Shown piece by piece: positions 16,700 through 30,812 of a stretch of 64,000 nt of DNA (the first letter of the stretch is position 1; the number at the start of each line of letters is the position of its first letter). The stretch covers positions 796,001-860,000 of the forward strand of contig JAJTWR010000473.1 of the NCBI GenBank assembly GCA_021613335.1. Direction: 5' to 3'. This stretch comes from Whitmania pigra (lineage: Eukaryota; Annelida; Clitellata; Hirudinida; Haemopidae). The translations under genes were made by a program, and so were the position numbers. Under the pieces are notes generated by a model. The model was given only the letters and a program-made list of their open reading frames with translations. It searched no databases and was not told where the DNA came from.

Positions 16700-19600
16700 A
16701 CATAAAACATCGATAAATAGCCTATGATTGGAATGCATGAATGCTCCAAATTGAATAAAATTAATGAACAAGAATAAGATTAATCAAATCGACACAGTAC
16801 CACCACACATAATATTGCACCAAAAATCTATACACACACATATATATATATATATATGTTATATATATACACACTGATGTTTATATCAGTATGCTAAAAA
16901 TAACACGAAGAATGAATAGGAATTTCCAACTGACCAACGTTACGATCGACTTCATACTCTCCTTGGGCTTCCAGCGGAGAAAGAATTTTCACCTTCCTCG
17001 GCTCCTCCAGGATGATTTCAATCGTCTCGTTCCCGACGACGAAATCTCCCGTCTCCTTGGCAACTTCTCCGGCCGCTCCCTTCCCATTGGTCAATCCAGG
17101 GATAAGGTTCTTCACCTCATCCAATGGTTTGAGTCCTTCTGCTCCATTCACCTTGACCTCCTCGGGTCGGAGGTTCCTGGAATCCAGCGAGCTCATTGGT
17201 CGGACGGCCGGGTCGAATCTCGTCCAGTAGGTTGCTTGGGCGATCTTTAACGGGAGATTTAAGATGTCGATGAAGTCAAAACAATAAAGACAAGCTGATA
17301 TATCATGTTTTGATTTATCGTAATGGTATCTGGTTGGCAGCTGCAACATCAGCAAAAAGCCATATTGGACACGTTGACAATAACAAAATACGTGCACAAG
17401 AATGATTCTCACCTGATTTTCAGTCGGTTTCTCGGTGAACAAACTGACAACGACGAGGATGAAGCAGGTAAGCAGGAAGAGAATAAACGCAAAGTACATG
17501 TAATGCAGGCCAGAGACGATCCAAGGCCTGTCGTCGGGCTGACCGCACAGGGGCTCGGGGTACATGAAGTTGAGGACCATTCTTACCGAGCCAAGAACCA
17601 AGCCCACCATTAGAGAAACAAATGCACCCTGAAATGGATAGTAGATCAATGAATGAGGAAAAGTTTTTAAATCCACCGACGAGGCCAAAGTTGTCGCTAT
17701 ACCCACTTTCTCATTGGCTCTTTTCCAGAGGACAGCCAATAGATAGACAGCAGCAATGGGCGGAGCCAAATAGGCGCTCACCGATTGGATGTACATGTAA
17801 AGTTGTGCCCCCTGCATATTCTGGACGATCGGAATCCACAGTATGCCAACAAAAACCATTAGTCCGACAAAAACTCTGAATAATGACAATTAATGTCGGA
17901 AAATTAAAAAAAAAAGAAAATAATAATAATCACAATCGTTATCACAATCAATATGGCTAATCAGCTTACCTTCCAACTATCATTAGTTCCTTGTTACCTG
18001 CCCCCTTCTTGATGTTTCTGTAAATATCCATCGTAAAGAGGGTACTGGCGCTGTTGAATATCGAGGTCAGGTCACTGACGAGAGCGGCCAGCATGACTGA
18101 CATCATGAGGCCTTTCAAGCCTGGAAAGAATTAATTATTTAATTAGGTCATGCCGTCTGATTTTGCAATCAATGATGATGACGATGATGATGACAATAAT
18201 ATATTATAACGATAATAATAAAAATATTAAAGGTTATAAAGATAAAAATAGCCATAATAATTTAAAGACTATTCAGTCCAAGTATGATTAGTTTGAGAAT
18301 GTAAATAAAATATATTCATCAACCTTTTAACGGCAAGATGAACAGTTTTAGAATAATAGCGGCAATTTGAGGCCACTTTCGTTTCGAAATAAATCAACAT
18401 GACATCAAAACCACAAAAATAAAAAAAATATAAAAAAATAAAATAACACGAAAGCACAATGCAAGCTTGAATAATTTATGCTAACAACATCCAGCTCATT
18501 AATATGCAAACCTGTGGGCATGATTTCGAGGACCAGCTTAGGGAAAGCAATGTTGCTGCATCCTCGCCTGTTTTGGCAGACCTTCATGCAAACCTCGGGA
18601 TCAACGCAGGCCACCTCATCTGATGATGTCGTGATAACAGTTATGATAATATTATGTTAACTGAAGTATTGCAATTAAACTAATTATATAACAACTTTAC
18701 ACTAAAGTGTAAATAAACATATGTAAACAAGCGAGAGTCACTAAAACCAATAGGACATTTAATAGTTGTTGTTGATATGAGAGTGTTGGGGAACTGATAT
18801 GAATATTCAGAACCGATATGAATATTCATAACCGATATGAATATTCATAACCGATATGAATATTCAGAACCGATATAAATATTCAGAACCTGGAAATAGG
18901 ACCCTGCTGATCATTCCTGGCATGACGAGGATGAAAACTGGAAGGATCTTTAAATAGCCAGCGAATAGGGTGCTTCCCTGGGCGTGGCTCAGACTTTTGG
19001 CAGCCAATGTCCTTTGGACAATCATCTACAAGGGGTAATGATAATTCGTGTTATTAATCCTGATTCATAAACTTGTTGTCAGTAACCAGTACTGTCGAGC
19101 TCTCTACCAACATTTACTAACAATTCATTAGAATAATATTAAAGTTAATAAAAGATTGCCATAGTAACAAAAACCGTCCAATACCTGATCTGCACACCAG
19201 TACCAAATGGAGGCAGGCGTCTGCCCCAGCAGGAAACCGGGCCAGGGCATGTCCGGGTCGCTGGCATCCCTGAGCATGTACCACGAGTCCGCCCTCGGCC
19301 TACCGCACTCCAGAAGGGCCGACCTGTTTCCCGAGGTCACGAACTCGGCAGCGGAAGAAAGTACGGCCGCTGAGGTGGCATTCGATCCTGCTAGGTTTTG
19401 AACGACCGAAGAAATAACGGAAGAGGTGAATGCAATGGTGAGGTTGAGATCCGAAGAATTGGAAAAGTTCGGATTCGAAGCTGTTGCCCACGGACCGAGG
19501 ACGTTGGGGATGGCCAACATGTAACGACGGTAGAGGTCCGCGTAACCGCCTACCTCTCGAAAGCCTGGAGAAAGTGCGGAATGGTAAATAATAACGACTG

Positions 19601-22600
19601 GTGATGATGACGACGACGACGATGATTAAACACTACGATGGCGATTTATGGTGAATGATGATGACAAAGATGACGATGATGATTATGATGACAACAAATC
19701 CTACCCAGAATGGTGAGCAGACACGCCCCGATGATCATGACGAACGCCTGCAAGGTGTCAGTGTATATGACGGCTGCCAGGCCACCTGTCGAATAAAGTA
19801 AAAAATCAGAAACAACAATAATATTTTGATAATTTCGATAATAATGAATTGCAACTATGCCATCATCATCATCGTCGTCGTCGTCATCATCACCATCATC
19901 ATCACCACCACCACCATCATCATCACCAACCGGTTATGGTGGTCAGGGCGGTCAACCCGAGGAGTATGAGTACTGCCAGGTAAAGGTTCCAGTTGAGAGC
20001 TTGTTGGATGAAGAGAGCTCCTGAATATAAATTAACCTATAAAACCATCAAGCAAAGTGGGTGTTAATATCCTTCGTCATGATGATGATCATTCGGTTCG
20101 TTTCAATCGACATTCTTCATTTCATTTCATTTTGATCGATCGTCGAACGAGTTACTGAAGTTATATCGTCGTAATTAATTGAAGTAATTAAAGTTATATT
20201 TATTTAATTGATTATTTATTTACTTATTTAATGGATGTTGCATAATGAAGATGATTTATTAAATGTATAAGGTGGTCGACGTAGCTTATATTATTATTAT
20301 TATTATTATTTATACGTTTCAACGACCAGTAAGTGCGAACTTTAAAAGTTCCATTGAAGTGAGAGTAAAAAATAAGAACATAAAAAAATAAAAGTCTAAA
20401 ACACTGCAAAATTCTCCAAAAAATATTCATGATTTTATCACTAAATTAAAGAAAATGTGTAGACAACAACGATCCCTTAACAATGGCGCTAGAGTTATGA
20501 ATTAAGCATCCAGACAGATAGAATTTCCTGTCCGTATCCTATGAGTGTGATTTTTAGACACAAAAATTAATAAGTGGTTAATTTATTAATTTTATCTAAC
20601 TTATTATTAGTATTAATGTTATCGTATAACTGATTATCGTAACGAGTTGGCTGGGTCGTCACATAATTTTATTTTGTTTGTCTTTTATCTGGCTACGTTT
20701 CTAAATGCACTTATCCATCAATAGAGTGATACTTATTGAACCATCAATAATTAAAATAATTTCATTAATAATTAATGTTATTATTATTGTTCTTGTTATT
20801 ATTATTAATTCCATGAATTAATTACTATTATTCATTATCTTTTAATCGGTTTATTCCACGGTAGAGTGCAGTTAAATGCAGGAACGAATCTGACCGATAT
20901 TTTGGTGAAGATGTACAACACGAGGGAGAGAGTGGCCAGGTAGATTCTGATGCGTTCACCTCCGAACCTCTTCTTTATATATTCAGGTAAGGTGCACACC
21001 TACGATGGGGAATGGATGAATGAATGAATGAATGAATGAATGAATGAATGAATGAATGAATGAAGTGATGGATAAAAAGGTGAATGGATGTATGGAAGGA
21101 CAGAAGGAAATGACTAAAACCCCAATTGTGACAAGACATTAGCTGAAAAGGTGTGAAAGAATATTTGATTGATCAATTACACACCACTGGGCCCTCATTA
21201 ACTATTCAAAGCTTAATCAACATGCTAATGAGCGAATACATCAGCTGCATCAGCAGCATCGGCCTCAGAAGCAGACGACGAAAGCAAAATTGCCAGACGA
21301 TTCGAAAGGGGATAAATATAGATGGAGGATGTTTATAAATAGACAACTTAGCATCATAACCGCCTTATTGCCGGTCTGTGGTTTTTTATTTACAAAGAAT
21401 GAGAGCCTTGATAATAACAATAAAATGAAAATCAGTCATCTGGAATGAAATGATGACATTTAAGACGTGCCACTGTCTTGATGGTGACTAATGGGTGCAT
21501 GCATGCCTGGATGGATGAGTGAATTAGTTAATGGATGAATTAATTGTGGATTAATTAAAATCATGAGCTTGACCATGATGATGATGATGATGATGATGAC
21601 GATGACGATGATGATGATGACATGATAATGATGACTCACCCCACTGGCTATGTAGACAGGCAGGAAGACCCAGCCAAGTAATTGCAATAAGATGCAAGCC
21701 TGAAAAAAAATGCAGGACAGTCAGCATCATCATCACCATCACCGTCGCCAACGCCATTATCATCACCAACATCATCATCACCACCACCACCATCATCATC
21801 ATCATCTCCATCAGTAATGCCACCGTTATAATCCAACTCCATTAATATAAGATATTGCCATCCAATGCTGTCACCCTGTCACAGGTCGTCTTTACTTCAT
21901 TGTCATCAGGTGCCATCATGACTAGCCGATAGAAGAAGGAGGTAGAACTCACAACTCAGTGATCCCGAACCAAATTATTACTCAGTTAGTCTTAGTACTT
22001 AGCACTTTCAATCTTTTGTACTTTCAAAATTAATCATCATCAGCATCATCAGCAGCATCATCATCACAACCATCACCACTACTGTCATCATCATCACCAC
22101 CACCATACCATCTTCATCATCATCATCATCATCATCATCGTGAAGAGAAAAATTGTTTTGTGGATACGAGATATGGCATTTTTAAAAATTCTATCTCATG
22201 CCAACGTTACCTACATTCAGTTCGAACGCTCCAACCGCAACTCCCGAAGCTGCCCCAGATCCGGCCAGACCTATGAAATGCTCGCTGCCAATGTTACTGG
22301 CAAATAGGGATGCACCGACCTAAAAAGAAGAATTCCGATTGGTCAGAAATGCAAATATTAATTATCGATACTTGTAGTTTGTTTTCTTGTTTTATATTTC
22401 TGTTTGTTTTTGTTTTTCTCGACAGACGAAGACACAAACTTACAGGCAGCCAGGTCATAAATCTCCCAGCCAGAAAGTATCCATTTACTGTATTTCTCCT
22501 ACTCCTGAGCATGGCCTGGAGATAACGTAATTATCATAATTAATTAATTTATGAATTATCACTGAAATAATCATTTAATTTTATTATTATTATTGCTGAT

Positions 22601-24005
22601 AATGTTATTATCATTGCTGATTCATAGACCTAACAATAGAAAAGTTAACCCTATAATTATACATTTTATCATCGCTGATAATAACATTATCATTGCTGAT
22701 TCATAGAGACATAACAATAGAAACATTAACACTATAATCATACATTTTATCAACTTGAGTAAGTATAGACTGCTCATTATCATCAAGTCGTCTGTTTACT
22801 AATGACGTCACACCTCAACCACCAATCAAAGAGAAGTGGGAAATATTCAGGTCATAGCAGACCAATCGCTCAATCCTATACATACTAATTTGCATACTGA
22901 CCTAGATTTTAGAAAGGGGGCAGACAGGTTAGCAATCTGTTACATTACTAATCGAAACAACTTCCTATTTGAAAGCAGACGATTTCAACAAATATTCATC
23001 CTCCATTTTGAAAACATTTCGCTGTTTTGAGAACTTATTAATGTGAATATTTTATTTTAAAGTTTATTACTAAAATAATTACACTGAATTAGTAATTTAC
23101 TACATCCTCTTTGCTTTATTGCAATTTTATTAGAGATTTTATTAGAAAAGCATTCTGTGAATCTAAAGTGATGCAAATAAATAAAATGTATTTTGCAAGA
23201 AACTGTGGAGAAATGATTAATAACCATGGAGACGATAACATTGCCAAAATACAATTAGAATATCAACTTCTGCAATTGCAATCACGATTAACATCATCAT
23301 TTCACAATGCAAAACCATACCAAACAGCAGCACAAAAAAGATAAATTACTTAAATATTATTAATATTATTATTATTATTATTATTACTATTATTATTATA
23401 ATTATTATAACTATTACTATTATTATTATTATAACATCGTTACAAACAATAAATAACAAATGACGTTAACCAGCCATAATAATGTTGTTATAATTTATCA
23501 GGGCAATTGTAATTGCTCAACCATAGAAAGCAGAGATAGCAGATAAGGCAGCTTCAGCTTGGGGTGGAATAAGCAAAGTCTGACCAAAGTACAGTTCATA
23601 AAACTAGGCCAGCTGTTGCTCCATTTGAATCATCTCATGAGAAATGGTAAATATTGTCAAACATGATTGATTCGATATCATTTCGTAACTAAGTAATAAT
23701 AACTAGTATAAATTCATTTACGCATTGAATTCGAATAGCCGGCCTCATAACCTAACTTAACGAAATTTTGCTAATCTAGTGACGCAACCCAGCCGATCAT
23801 GACGTAATATGATATAACATGATCCTAAAGCGTTGCTAATGCAATCGTTCTAGAAATTTCGATAGAATATAAAAGATATTCTTTAAATCCTTCAAATGCA
23901 TTTGCAAATTCGAGAGAAACTCACATATAAACCGACTCCAATCACAGCCACAAAGTAGAAGCCAATGGCCACAAAATCCCACAAAGTCAGCCTTTGACCG
24001 GTCAT
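16335..24005 (-). CDS. SGLT-type sodium/sugar cotransporter (SLC5 family)
   Basis: Fifteen exons in transcript order: 24005-23925, 22515-22444, 22319-22215, 21699-21640, 20999-20895, 20036-19931, 19785-19705, 19564-19185, 19025-18890, 18619-18512, 18120-17970, 17875-17707, 17628-17413, 17244-16935, 16609-16335. They total 2355 nt, 784 residues, with every phase consistent. Family landmarks in order: [105 protein letters not shown], and a last hydrophobic helix near the C-terminus. Counterparts of the SGLT1 sugar-site residues Asn78, His83, Glu102, Trp291, Lys321 and Gln457 are present, which supports a hexose or polyol substrate. Oddities: Asp428 in the Na2 site, a large Asn/Ser/Thr-rich extracellular loop in exon 8, and a 78-nt intron with no stop. 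The best fit in memory is the SGLT1/SGLT4 branch; the exact paralogue is unresolved. Confidence 0.95.
16630..16697. repeat. (TTA)n microsatellite in last SLC5 intron
   Basis: ATT triplets with one slip. They lie about 20 bp upstream (in transcript sense) of the last-exon acceptor. Confidence 0.95.
18796..18890. repeat. 19-bp minisatellite abutting an SLC5 splice donor
   Basis: Five units of GATATGAATATTCAGAACC or close variants run from 18796 to exactly 18890, the last base of SLC5 exon 9. On the transcribed strand the donor GTTCTG is the first copy of a motif repeated every 19 nt. Confidence 0.9.
21015..21064. repeat. (GAAT)n tetranucleotide microsatellite
   Basis: About twelve GAAT/ATGA units just upstream (transcript sense) of SLC5 exon 5. 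Confidence 0.95.
21570..22140. repeat. ATG/CAT triplet-rich stretches in SLC5 introns 3 and 4
   Basis: Imperfect (GAT)n at 21574-21630, (ATC/ACC)n at 21723-21815 and (CAT)n at 22030-22140. They surround exon 4 (21640-21699), which sits only ten bases from one of them. Confidence 0.85.
22592..22750. repeat. About 80-bp tandem duplication in SLC5 intron 1
   Basis: Units 22592-22670 and 22671-22750 share CATTGCTGATTCATAGA and ACATTTTATC, with a few differences. Confidence 0.8.
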
Positions 24006-24318
24006 TCTCAAGAAATATTTGAGATTTAAACAACTTCAGATGAGATTCGCAAGATCAACAAAAAATACAAAATCCTCAGAGTTTAGAGTTCCAATGTATT
24101 ACAGCTCAAACGATTCAGTGGAAACAGTCGAAAACTAATACAGATGACGACCTTTCCAAGAGTATTTTCAGACACTTTCACTGCTTTCTAAAATGACAAT
24201 TAATACTGACTAAACGAATGTTCGAATGTGAGATTTAAAACGCAATCTTCTATTATAATATCAGCCGCTGTCTGTGCCGCACTAAGTCGTATGCGTTGAA
24301 ACGGCCCCCTTTTGCTTC

Positions 24319-24326
24319 TATTTATA
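24319..24326 (-). promoter_or_regulatory. Candidate TATA box of the SLC5 gene
   Basis: Read on the minus strand, CGCTATAAATAGAAGC lies about 315 nt upstream of the start codon at 24005 in a locally less AT-rich context. It would place transcription start near 24290. No other evidence. Confidence 0.4.
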
Positions 24327-24329
24327 GCG

Positions 24330-26271
24330 ATCGTTACGGAAAATTTTCAATTTTAACGCGGTTTCCTAAGCCTATTAAGATCGAATTGGCAGCGTTGCCT
24401 AAAACAATTTAAAGATAGTTAGTATTCGAAAAGGATTCGGTGCAAGACAGTTAAATAAAATACTGATTAAGATGGGTTTAAGACATTTAAACCAGCTCCA
24501 TGCCGACTAGCAATAAATGCGGAGACGAGTAAAAGTAAGCAAACTATTGAATGCTCGCGGTATAAATTTTTTTTTGCACCTACTTTAAATGTCGCTTTTA
24601 AATTTCAATTACAAATTTAATTGTTTCATGTTTTTAAATTAAATTAATTATTAAAAAACGCCTCTAGGATATTATTCCAGGATGTCATTACTTAATTTGA
24701 GGAGCAGAATTTCCTGCCAGCGAAATGGATATTTATCTCCGATTAATTCTAAAAATTATTTTACATTTGTAGTTTGGAATGAACTGAATTCCAAAAATAA
24801 ATTGTCAGCTATTGAGCTTTTTAGTTATTACAAGACACAATTCGTAATTAAAGAGAGAGTTAAATCAGCTTCATCAGTTTGTTAAGAAATCCTTTTATAA
24901 GTCCTTAAATGATGTCGGAGAATGAATCAAGTCGATAAATCATTGGAACATGCAATGGTTTGATGAGAATTAGGCTGCATAGCAAACATTCCGTAAAAAT
25001 TAATTTGATGCACTTATTTTAAAGCGATAAATTTACAATTTTCCCAGAAATTAATTCGCAACCATTAGTGATGATGTTTAAAAAAAACTGTAACTCTAGA
25101 AAATTCACTGCATAACGTTAATGAGGCCATATAGCGCGATATGCAAATGTGATGGGACCGCCCACAAAACCAGCTTGGTGCTTGAGTAGCCTTGGTTGAG
25201 AGTCAAGCTCTCCCCCAGTTTGAGCCCATTCATAGCTTTCGAAATCGATAAGCAACGATGCATTTCTGCAGAAGAAACAAAATGTAAGAATAAGATGTCA
25301 GGTAAGAAAATGGGTCAACATCTAAATTTAAATTTAACCATATTTCCGAACAGATGAGTAATTAATTAAGCAGACATAATAAATTCATATAGTTAATAAT
25401 ATCTAATCTCTTGAACTTTAACAAATACCTCAAAATTTAAACATTAGACAAATATTTTATACAAATTGTTGTTAAAAATTCGAGATAATACTGGATCATA
25501 CTGTTGGAACCAGTTTTAACTTGCAGTCATTTGTCTCTGACAAACAAGGTAGTACTAATAATAGAGATTTCCTTTATCGAATAATTCACTTAATCCCTTA
25601 GATTAGGATGATCTCAGTTTGGCTTGTATTAAAAAGATAGACATCTATATATTGTTGACACTTGATATAAAAGCTATGGTTCTGTCAGATTTTATGCACT
25701 CTGGAAAACAATGACAAATTAATTCTCTACCATTTTTCAAATTGAGTCATGCTCTACGGAGAACCTGTGTCGTATTTTTGACACTTGACACTTGGCAACG
25801 ACGACAACGAAGCCGGAACGATATTTCGGTTGATCTCAGGAGAATCTCATCAAGCATGTCTAAAGCCTTCCCAAAGTAAACCGCCATCCTTTTTTTAAAC
25901 TCCCATTCATAAAAGTTCCCCTTTCCGAGTTCTTTTATTTTTGCACGACCAAAGTAAAGTGCACTAAACTATTTTACGATCATAAAATATAAAATAAAAG
26001 TTTATAAGAGTAAACGTATCTTTTTGCTCTCCCGAGGTTATGTAATGTGCACGAATGATGTTTTATTAGCCCCTTGGCATACCAAGCTTATGAGTAGGGG
26101 TCTTATTCGCTGAACAAGGGTAATAGACTAACAGGGTAAACTTTTTTTATTTAGATATGTTATCTTCCTGCTGCTCCTGTTCTTGAATAGGGATGCATAA
26201 ACCCTTCACTTTGAAAAAATTCTTGTCTGACAGCTGCAAAAGAAAGAAGATTTAAATGCATCTCTTAAACC

Positions 26272-26347
<76 letters not shown>

Positions 26348-26368
26348 TAATAATAATAATAATAATAA

Positions 26369-26426
<58 letters not shown>

Positions 26427-26428
26427 CC

Positions 26429-26463
<35 letters not shown>

Positions 26464-26467
26464 CTAC

Positions 26468-26522
<55 letters not shown>

Positions 26523-26523
26523 C

Positions 26524-26558
<35 letters not shown>

Positions 26559-26603
26559 CTAATAATAATAATAATAATAATAATAATTAATAATAATAAT
26601 AAT

Positions 26604-26685
<82 letters not shown>

Positions 26686-28399
26686 TAAAAAAAAAAAATA
26701 ATAATCATCATTATCAATGATAATTTATATTTTGTCTTATTTTCAAATGATCACTAGATTGAGCTTAAGTCAATTATTAAGTGTGACCGAATATAGGTCG
26801 CTTTCCATAGTTTTGGCATTTCCTATATATTTGCGGCATTGGGGGGACCATCCAAAGGATTGAGAGAACCTTGATGCTCTGTGAAAAAGTATAAAGTATT
26901 TGAAATAACAAGATAAAAAAGCATTTTTCATCAGATGGTAAGTCTAATGAACAAAACAAGTCAGATTATTAACTCTCCGTAGGTTTCTTAGTAAGGGTTA
27001 TCCTTTTTATGAAAATGATTTCCTTTTAAAAAATAAATTACAAGTTTTGTTTATTCATAAGTAAAAAGGATTCATCTTTTTCCTCTATGTCTTTTTATAT
27101 AAATGAAGGCCCACTTTTGTCCAAATGCTTTGCTGCATAAATCTTTTGAATCGTATTAGACACTCGCAATTAATTTATTAGTTACAGAAACGATATATCA
27201 GACCGAAAGCCCTGGTTGTATACATGATTCTAAGAATGTTAAAGGAAAGAGATTCAACTGAATTGCAAGATGCTTCAAACTAAAACTAAATTTAAAAATA
27301 TGTTTTGGTAATATCATAAAATAATGTGGACAGTTTCTCTGCTTAATATTAAAGCTCGATAGACATTACGGGAACAATTGGCCACCATATTTCGTCTAAA
27401 TCATAATTCTTTGTTTTTTTGTTGCATTCATCTTTATGGTCTCTAAAAATTAAATAAAGCTTATTATTTTGGTATTAAACAGTCATTAGAATATACTAAA
27501 TCAAGTAAATATATTTTATTTCATTACCTCCGGAACGAACTAAATAAATTTTGGCAGCTCGATTCTAAACTTACCCCTTGCCAAAAACGTAATGAGATAA
27601 TTTGATTTGTTATTTCTAATACATAATTTTAATAAAGGATTTTAAAATAAACATTTACATTCCTTTTCATTAGCGATTTTCAAATGATATCAGATTTTGA
27701 TGCTACGCACGAAGTCATCAGAAGAGTAAATTATTTCAACGATTACGAAGTAATTACGACCACTTTTAAATTCAAGTAGAAATCATTTAAAATTAATTTA
27801 AAAATAGATGACAAGCTTATAGACATTTAGGCTGTTCCAGGGAAAACCCTCGCTCAACCAGATGAGGTGACTTTTTTTGCTTCTCACCAACAGGGCAACA
27901 GTTTATCGGGGCGGCATTTGCTCGAGGAACAGGGATTTGGGGGGCAATGGCTTCCCTCGAACTTTAGACGCAAAGAAAGAGATCATCTCATGTTGTGAGA
28001 GAGTTTGAATAGCTCTAAAGAATAAATCTGCTTGACCTGGGCTTTCAAAATGCTAAAAAATAAGCCCCCAAAGCCACATAAGCAGTTGATTGTTTAAACA
28101 AAAGCACAAATGCATTATAATTGACCAGAATAAAGTTTTTAATGAATTAAGCTATGAATTATTAAACAACAAATTTATTTAAAAATTAAATGTTTGTTTT
28201 TTTTTTAAATATCGTCGTTATGTGGAGATTTATCGTTTTAAATTAAAAAGGAAATTGTTCTTACTCGCCAAAACTCCTGCATTCTTACTTGTTGATAAAC
28301 AGAAAACACCCAAAAGGCTTCTGGGCGTTTGCGTCGCCGTTAAAAAGCCGACTCCAGAGACTGTAATCCTGTTTACTTTTAAAAACTAAACATTTTAAA
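24330..28399. other. Intergenic between divergent SLC5 and PPM1 genes
   Basis: About 4 kb of AT-rich DNA. I see no supportable exon; short open frames (for example near 24682-24885) have no family resemblance. It holds a long (TAA)n tract. The two flanking genes are transcribed away from each other, so both promoters should lie here. Confidence 0.55.
26270..26693. repeat. About 420-bp imperfect (TAA)n microsatellite
   Basis: AAT/TAA triplets with occasional slips and CTA, AGA or TCC interruptions. Confidence 0.98.
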
Positions 28400-30768
28400 A
28401 TGACCGAAAAATTAAGAGCTCTTCTAAAGAAAACATTTGTGGACACCGATATCAAGAAAGAAGCTCTGAACGTTCAGGAAACGAACATACGACATGCCGT
28501 AGCTGCCAACACCGTCTTCGACCATCCATCCAAGTGGCTTCTTGATGAAGAACTCGAGAACCAGTGCATCGATTGGGTGTATCAGTTTCTGATGTCGAAG
28601 TAAGGATTTTGTTGACATTTTTCTGATGCGCTTTACAATTTTAGTTTTACATCTTTATTTAGCTAGGACTTTAATTTTGTTTAGTTTAATATATTGCCGG
28701 TATATGTTTTGAGCTTTGAAAATTTATCATCTAGCCAACAGGATGCAATAAAGATTTGTTGGAATCTTCAATCAGAATTCATGAATGCTAATCACAACTT
28801 ATTATTAATTGTTAACTATTAATTAACAGTACATGATAGAGTCTGAATGTTGATTATTAAATCATTTTTTCAAAGAAGCCTTGAAGTTGTAAGGATCCAT
28901 AAATGAATGATTATATTTTTCCTTATTGTTTTGCTCCACATGCTCAAAATCTGAGTCTTTCCTTTTGCCTGCCATTGTCTGTCACCATGCAAAACTTAAA
29001 CATTTCTTGTGGTTGACACTCTGTTCTGGATGATTTGATGAGGATAGTGTTTTTGGGAATTGATTTTTGATTTTTGTGTGAATTAATGAAATAAGGAATA
29101 AATTAAACTGAAATGATGGTGAGACCAAATAAAAGTCTCTGATGACTTTGGATCCTGGAATGCCATTTTCACTGGAATGAGAATTCATTATGAACATATT
29201 TTCAAGAGTTTTGGTTAAAATATTAATTTTTAAAATATAAAATTTTATGGTTGAATGTCATTTTACTATGTTCCTAACAAAATTATCAAATGATTTAGAA
29301 GGTCCAATGAATTCAAATATTCAAATGAATCTTAAAATTTAATGTTACAAGTCTTCTCAAGTATTTTTCTCCTAGAATTTAGTTGGTGGCCTTGAGAGCA
29401 TTAAGTGCAAAATATCAGCATTTGATTTGATTTTTTTAAAAATTAAATTTTTTATTTAAAAGCAAATTTCAGTCTTGACTTCTGATGTAAGGGCATCTTC
29501 ATTAATATTTTTTTAAAACTGTTTATTGAATAATTTAAAATAAAAAATTTTGAAAATTCTTTTTTTTTAGCAAATTGTTTCTAAGATTAAATTAAGGTTT
29601 TATTCAATTATATTATATTTAAAATTTTTTGAATTAATTTCTGAATTGCACTTTTTGATTTGCTTGATAATTTTGACTTCCCATTTCAATACTTAATCAA
29701 TATTTTTTTATTTTCATCTCCTTTATATTAAATCATCATTATTTTATTTATTTAAATTATTACATCATCATTATTTTATTTATTTAAATTATTAACTCAT
29801 CTGTATTTTAATTATTTAAATTGTGGCTTTTAAGAACGGAGCATTAAAAACTGAGAAATTGAAAATAAATTTAGTCGTTTAATAATAAATGGAACGTCAA
29901 TGCCTGAGCGTGATGATCTGATGTTTCGTCTAAAATGCTTTTTGTTCAAACCAAAGGCGTTTAGTATGCAAACGATTAATTGCTCATTTAAATAATTATT
30001 AGACGAGAAATGAATTTAAATGCTCTTCATTGCATGGTTAGGTTGCTAATGATGACAGGCCTCTGGTTGAATTGCCTCTGATGCTGCGAAATAAATGGCG
30101 CTTTATAAATTAAGTATTATTATTAATATTATTAATTTGTGGTATAATTTGAGTCTAACTTTCTTGGGGAAATAGGACTGATGGATTGATGTTGCTTTGA
30201 ATTGCTACTATTGTTAGTTATCATCATCATCATCATTATCACCGTCATCATCATCATCATCACGATTATCATTGTCAAAGCTTTTAGTTGTTGCCCACGA
30301 CATCGTGCGATTGCTCTTCTTAAGAATTCTAAATGTCGTCATTCCTCGAGTGCATTTCAATGCAGTGACACTTGAATCATGCATGGGAAGACTGACTTAA
30401 TATGTTTTATATCTTTTGTCTAACTACGTATCTAGATGTCCATATATATCTATTATTAGTGGAATTATCTACAATCATGATTGTTGAAAGTCACCATCTT
30501 TGTAGTCCTTACCATCATCATCGTCTCCATCACAATCGCCATTACAATCATCATCATCGTCATCATCATCACAATCATCATCATCATCATCATCGTGGTT
30601 GAGAAAGCTTCAAGTTGAAGTTAAAAGCACTGATGAAAGTCAAAGTGCCTCAGAGGAAGTTAAGACTTTCTGAAGACTTGATTATTATTATTATTATTAT
30701 TATTATTGTTGTTGTTGTTGTTGTTGTTGTCGTTGTCATTGTCATTGTCATTGTCACTGTCATTGTCA

Positions 30769-30812
<44 letters not shown>

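Noticed and set aside
17012..17879. Plus-strand open frames opposite the SLC5 exons
   Set aside because: They are antisense shadows of well supported minus-strand exons.
20040..20894. A micro-exon seemed needed in SLC5 between KIS and the GALFI segment
   Set aside because: Using the acceptor TTTTATAG at 20037-20044 extends exon 6 by VNLYS and restores the family alignment and phase, so no micro-exon is required.
25145..25205. tRNA-like sequence with a GTTTGAGCCC box
   Set aside because: No stems could be folded around it and no second copy was seen in the window.
26265..26525. Poly-Ile/poly-Leu frame on the minus strand
   Set aside because: (TAA)n microsatellite artefact.
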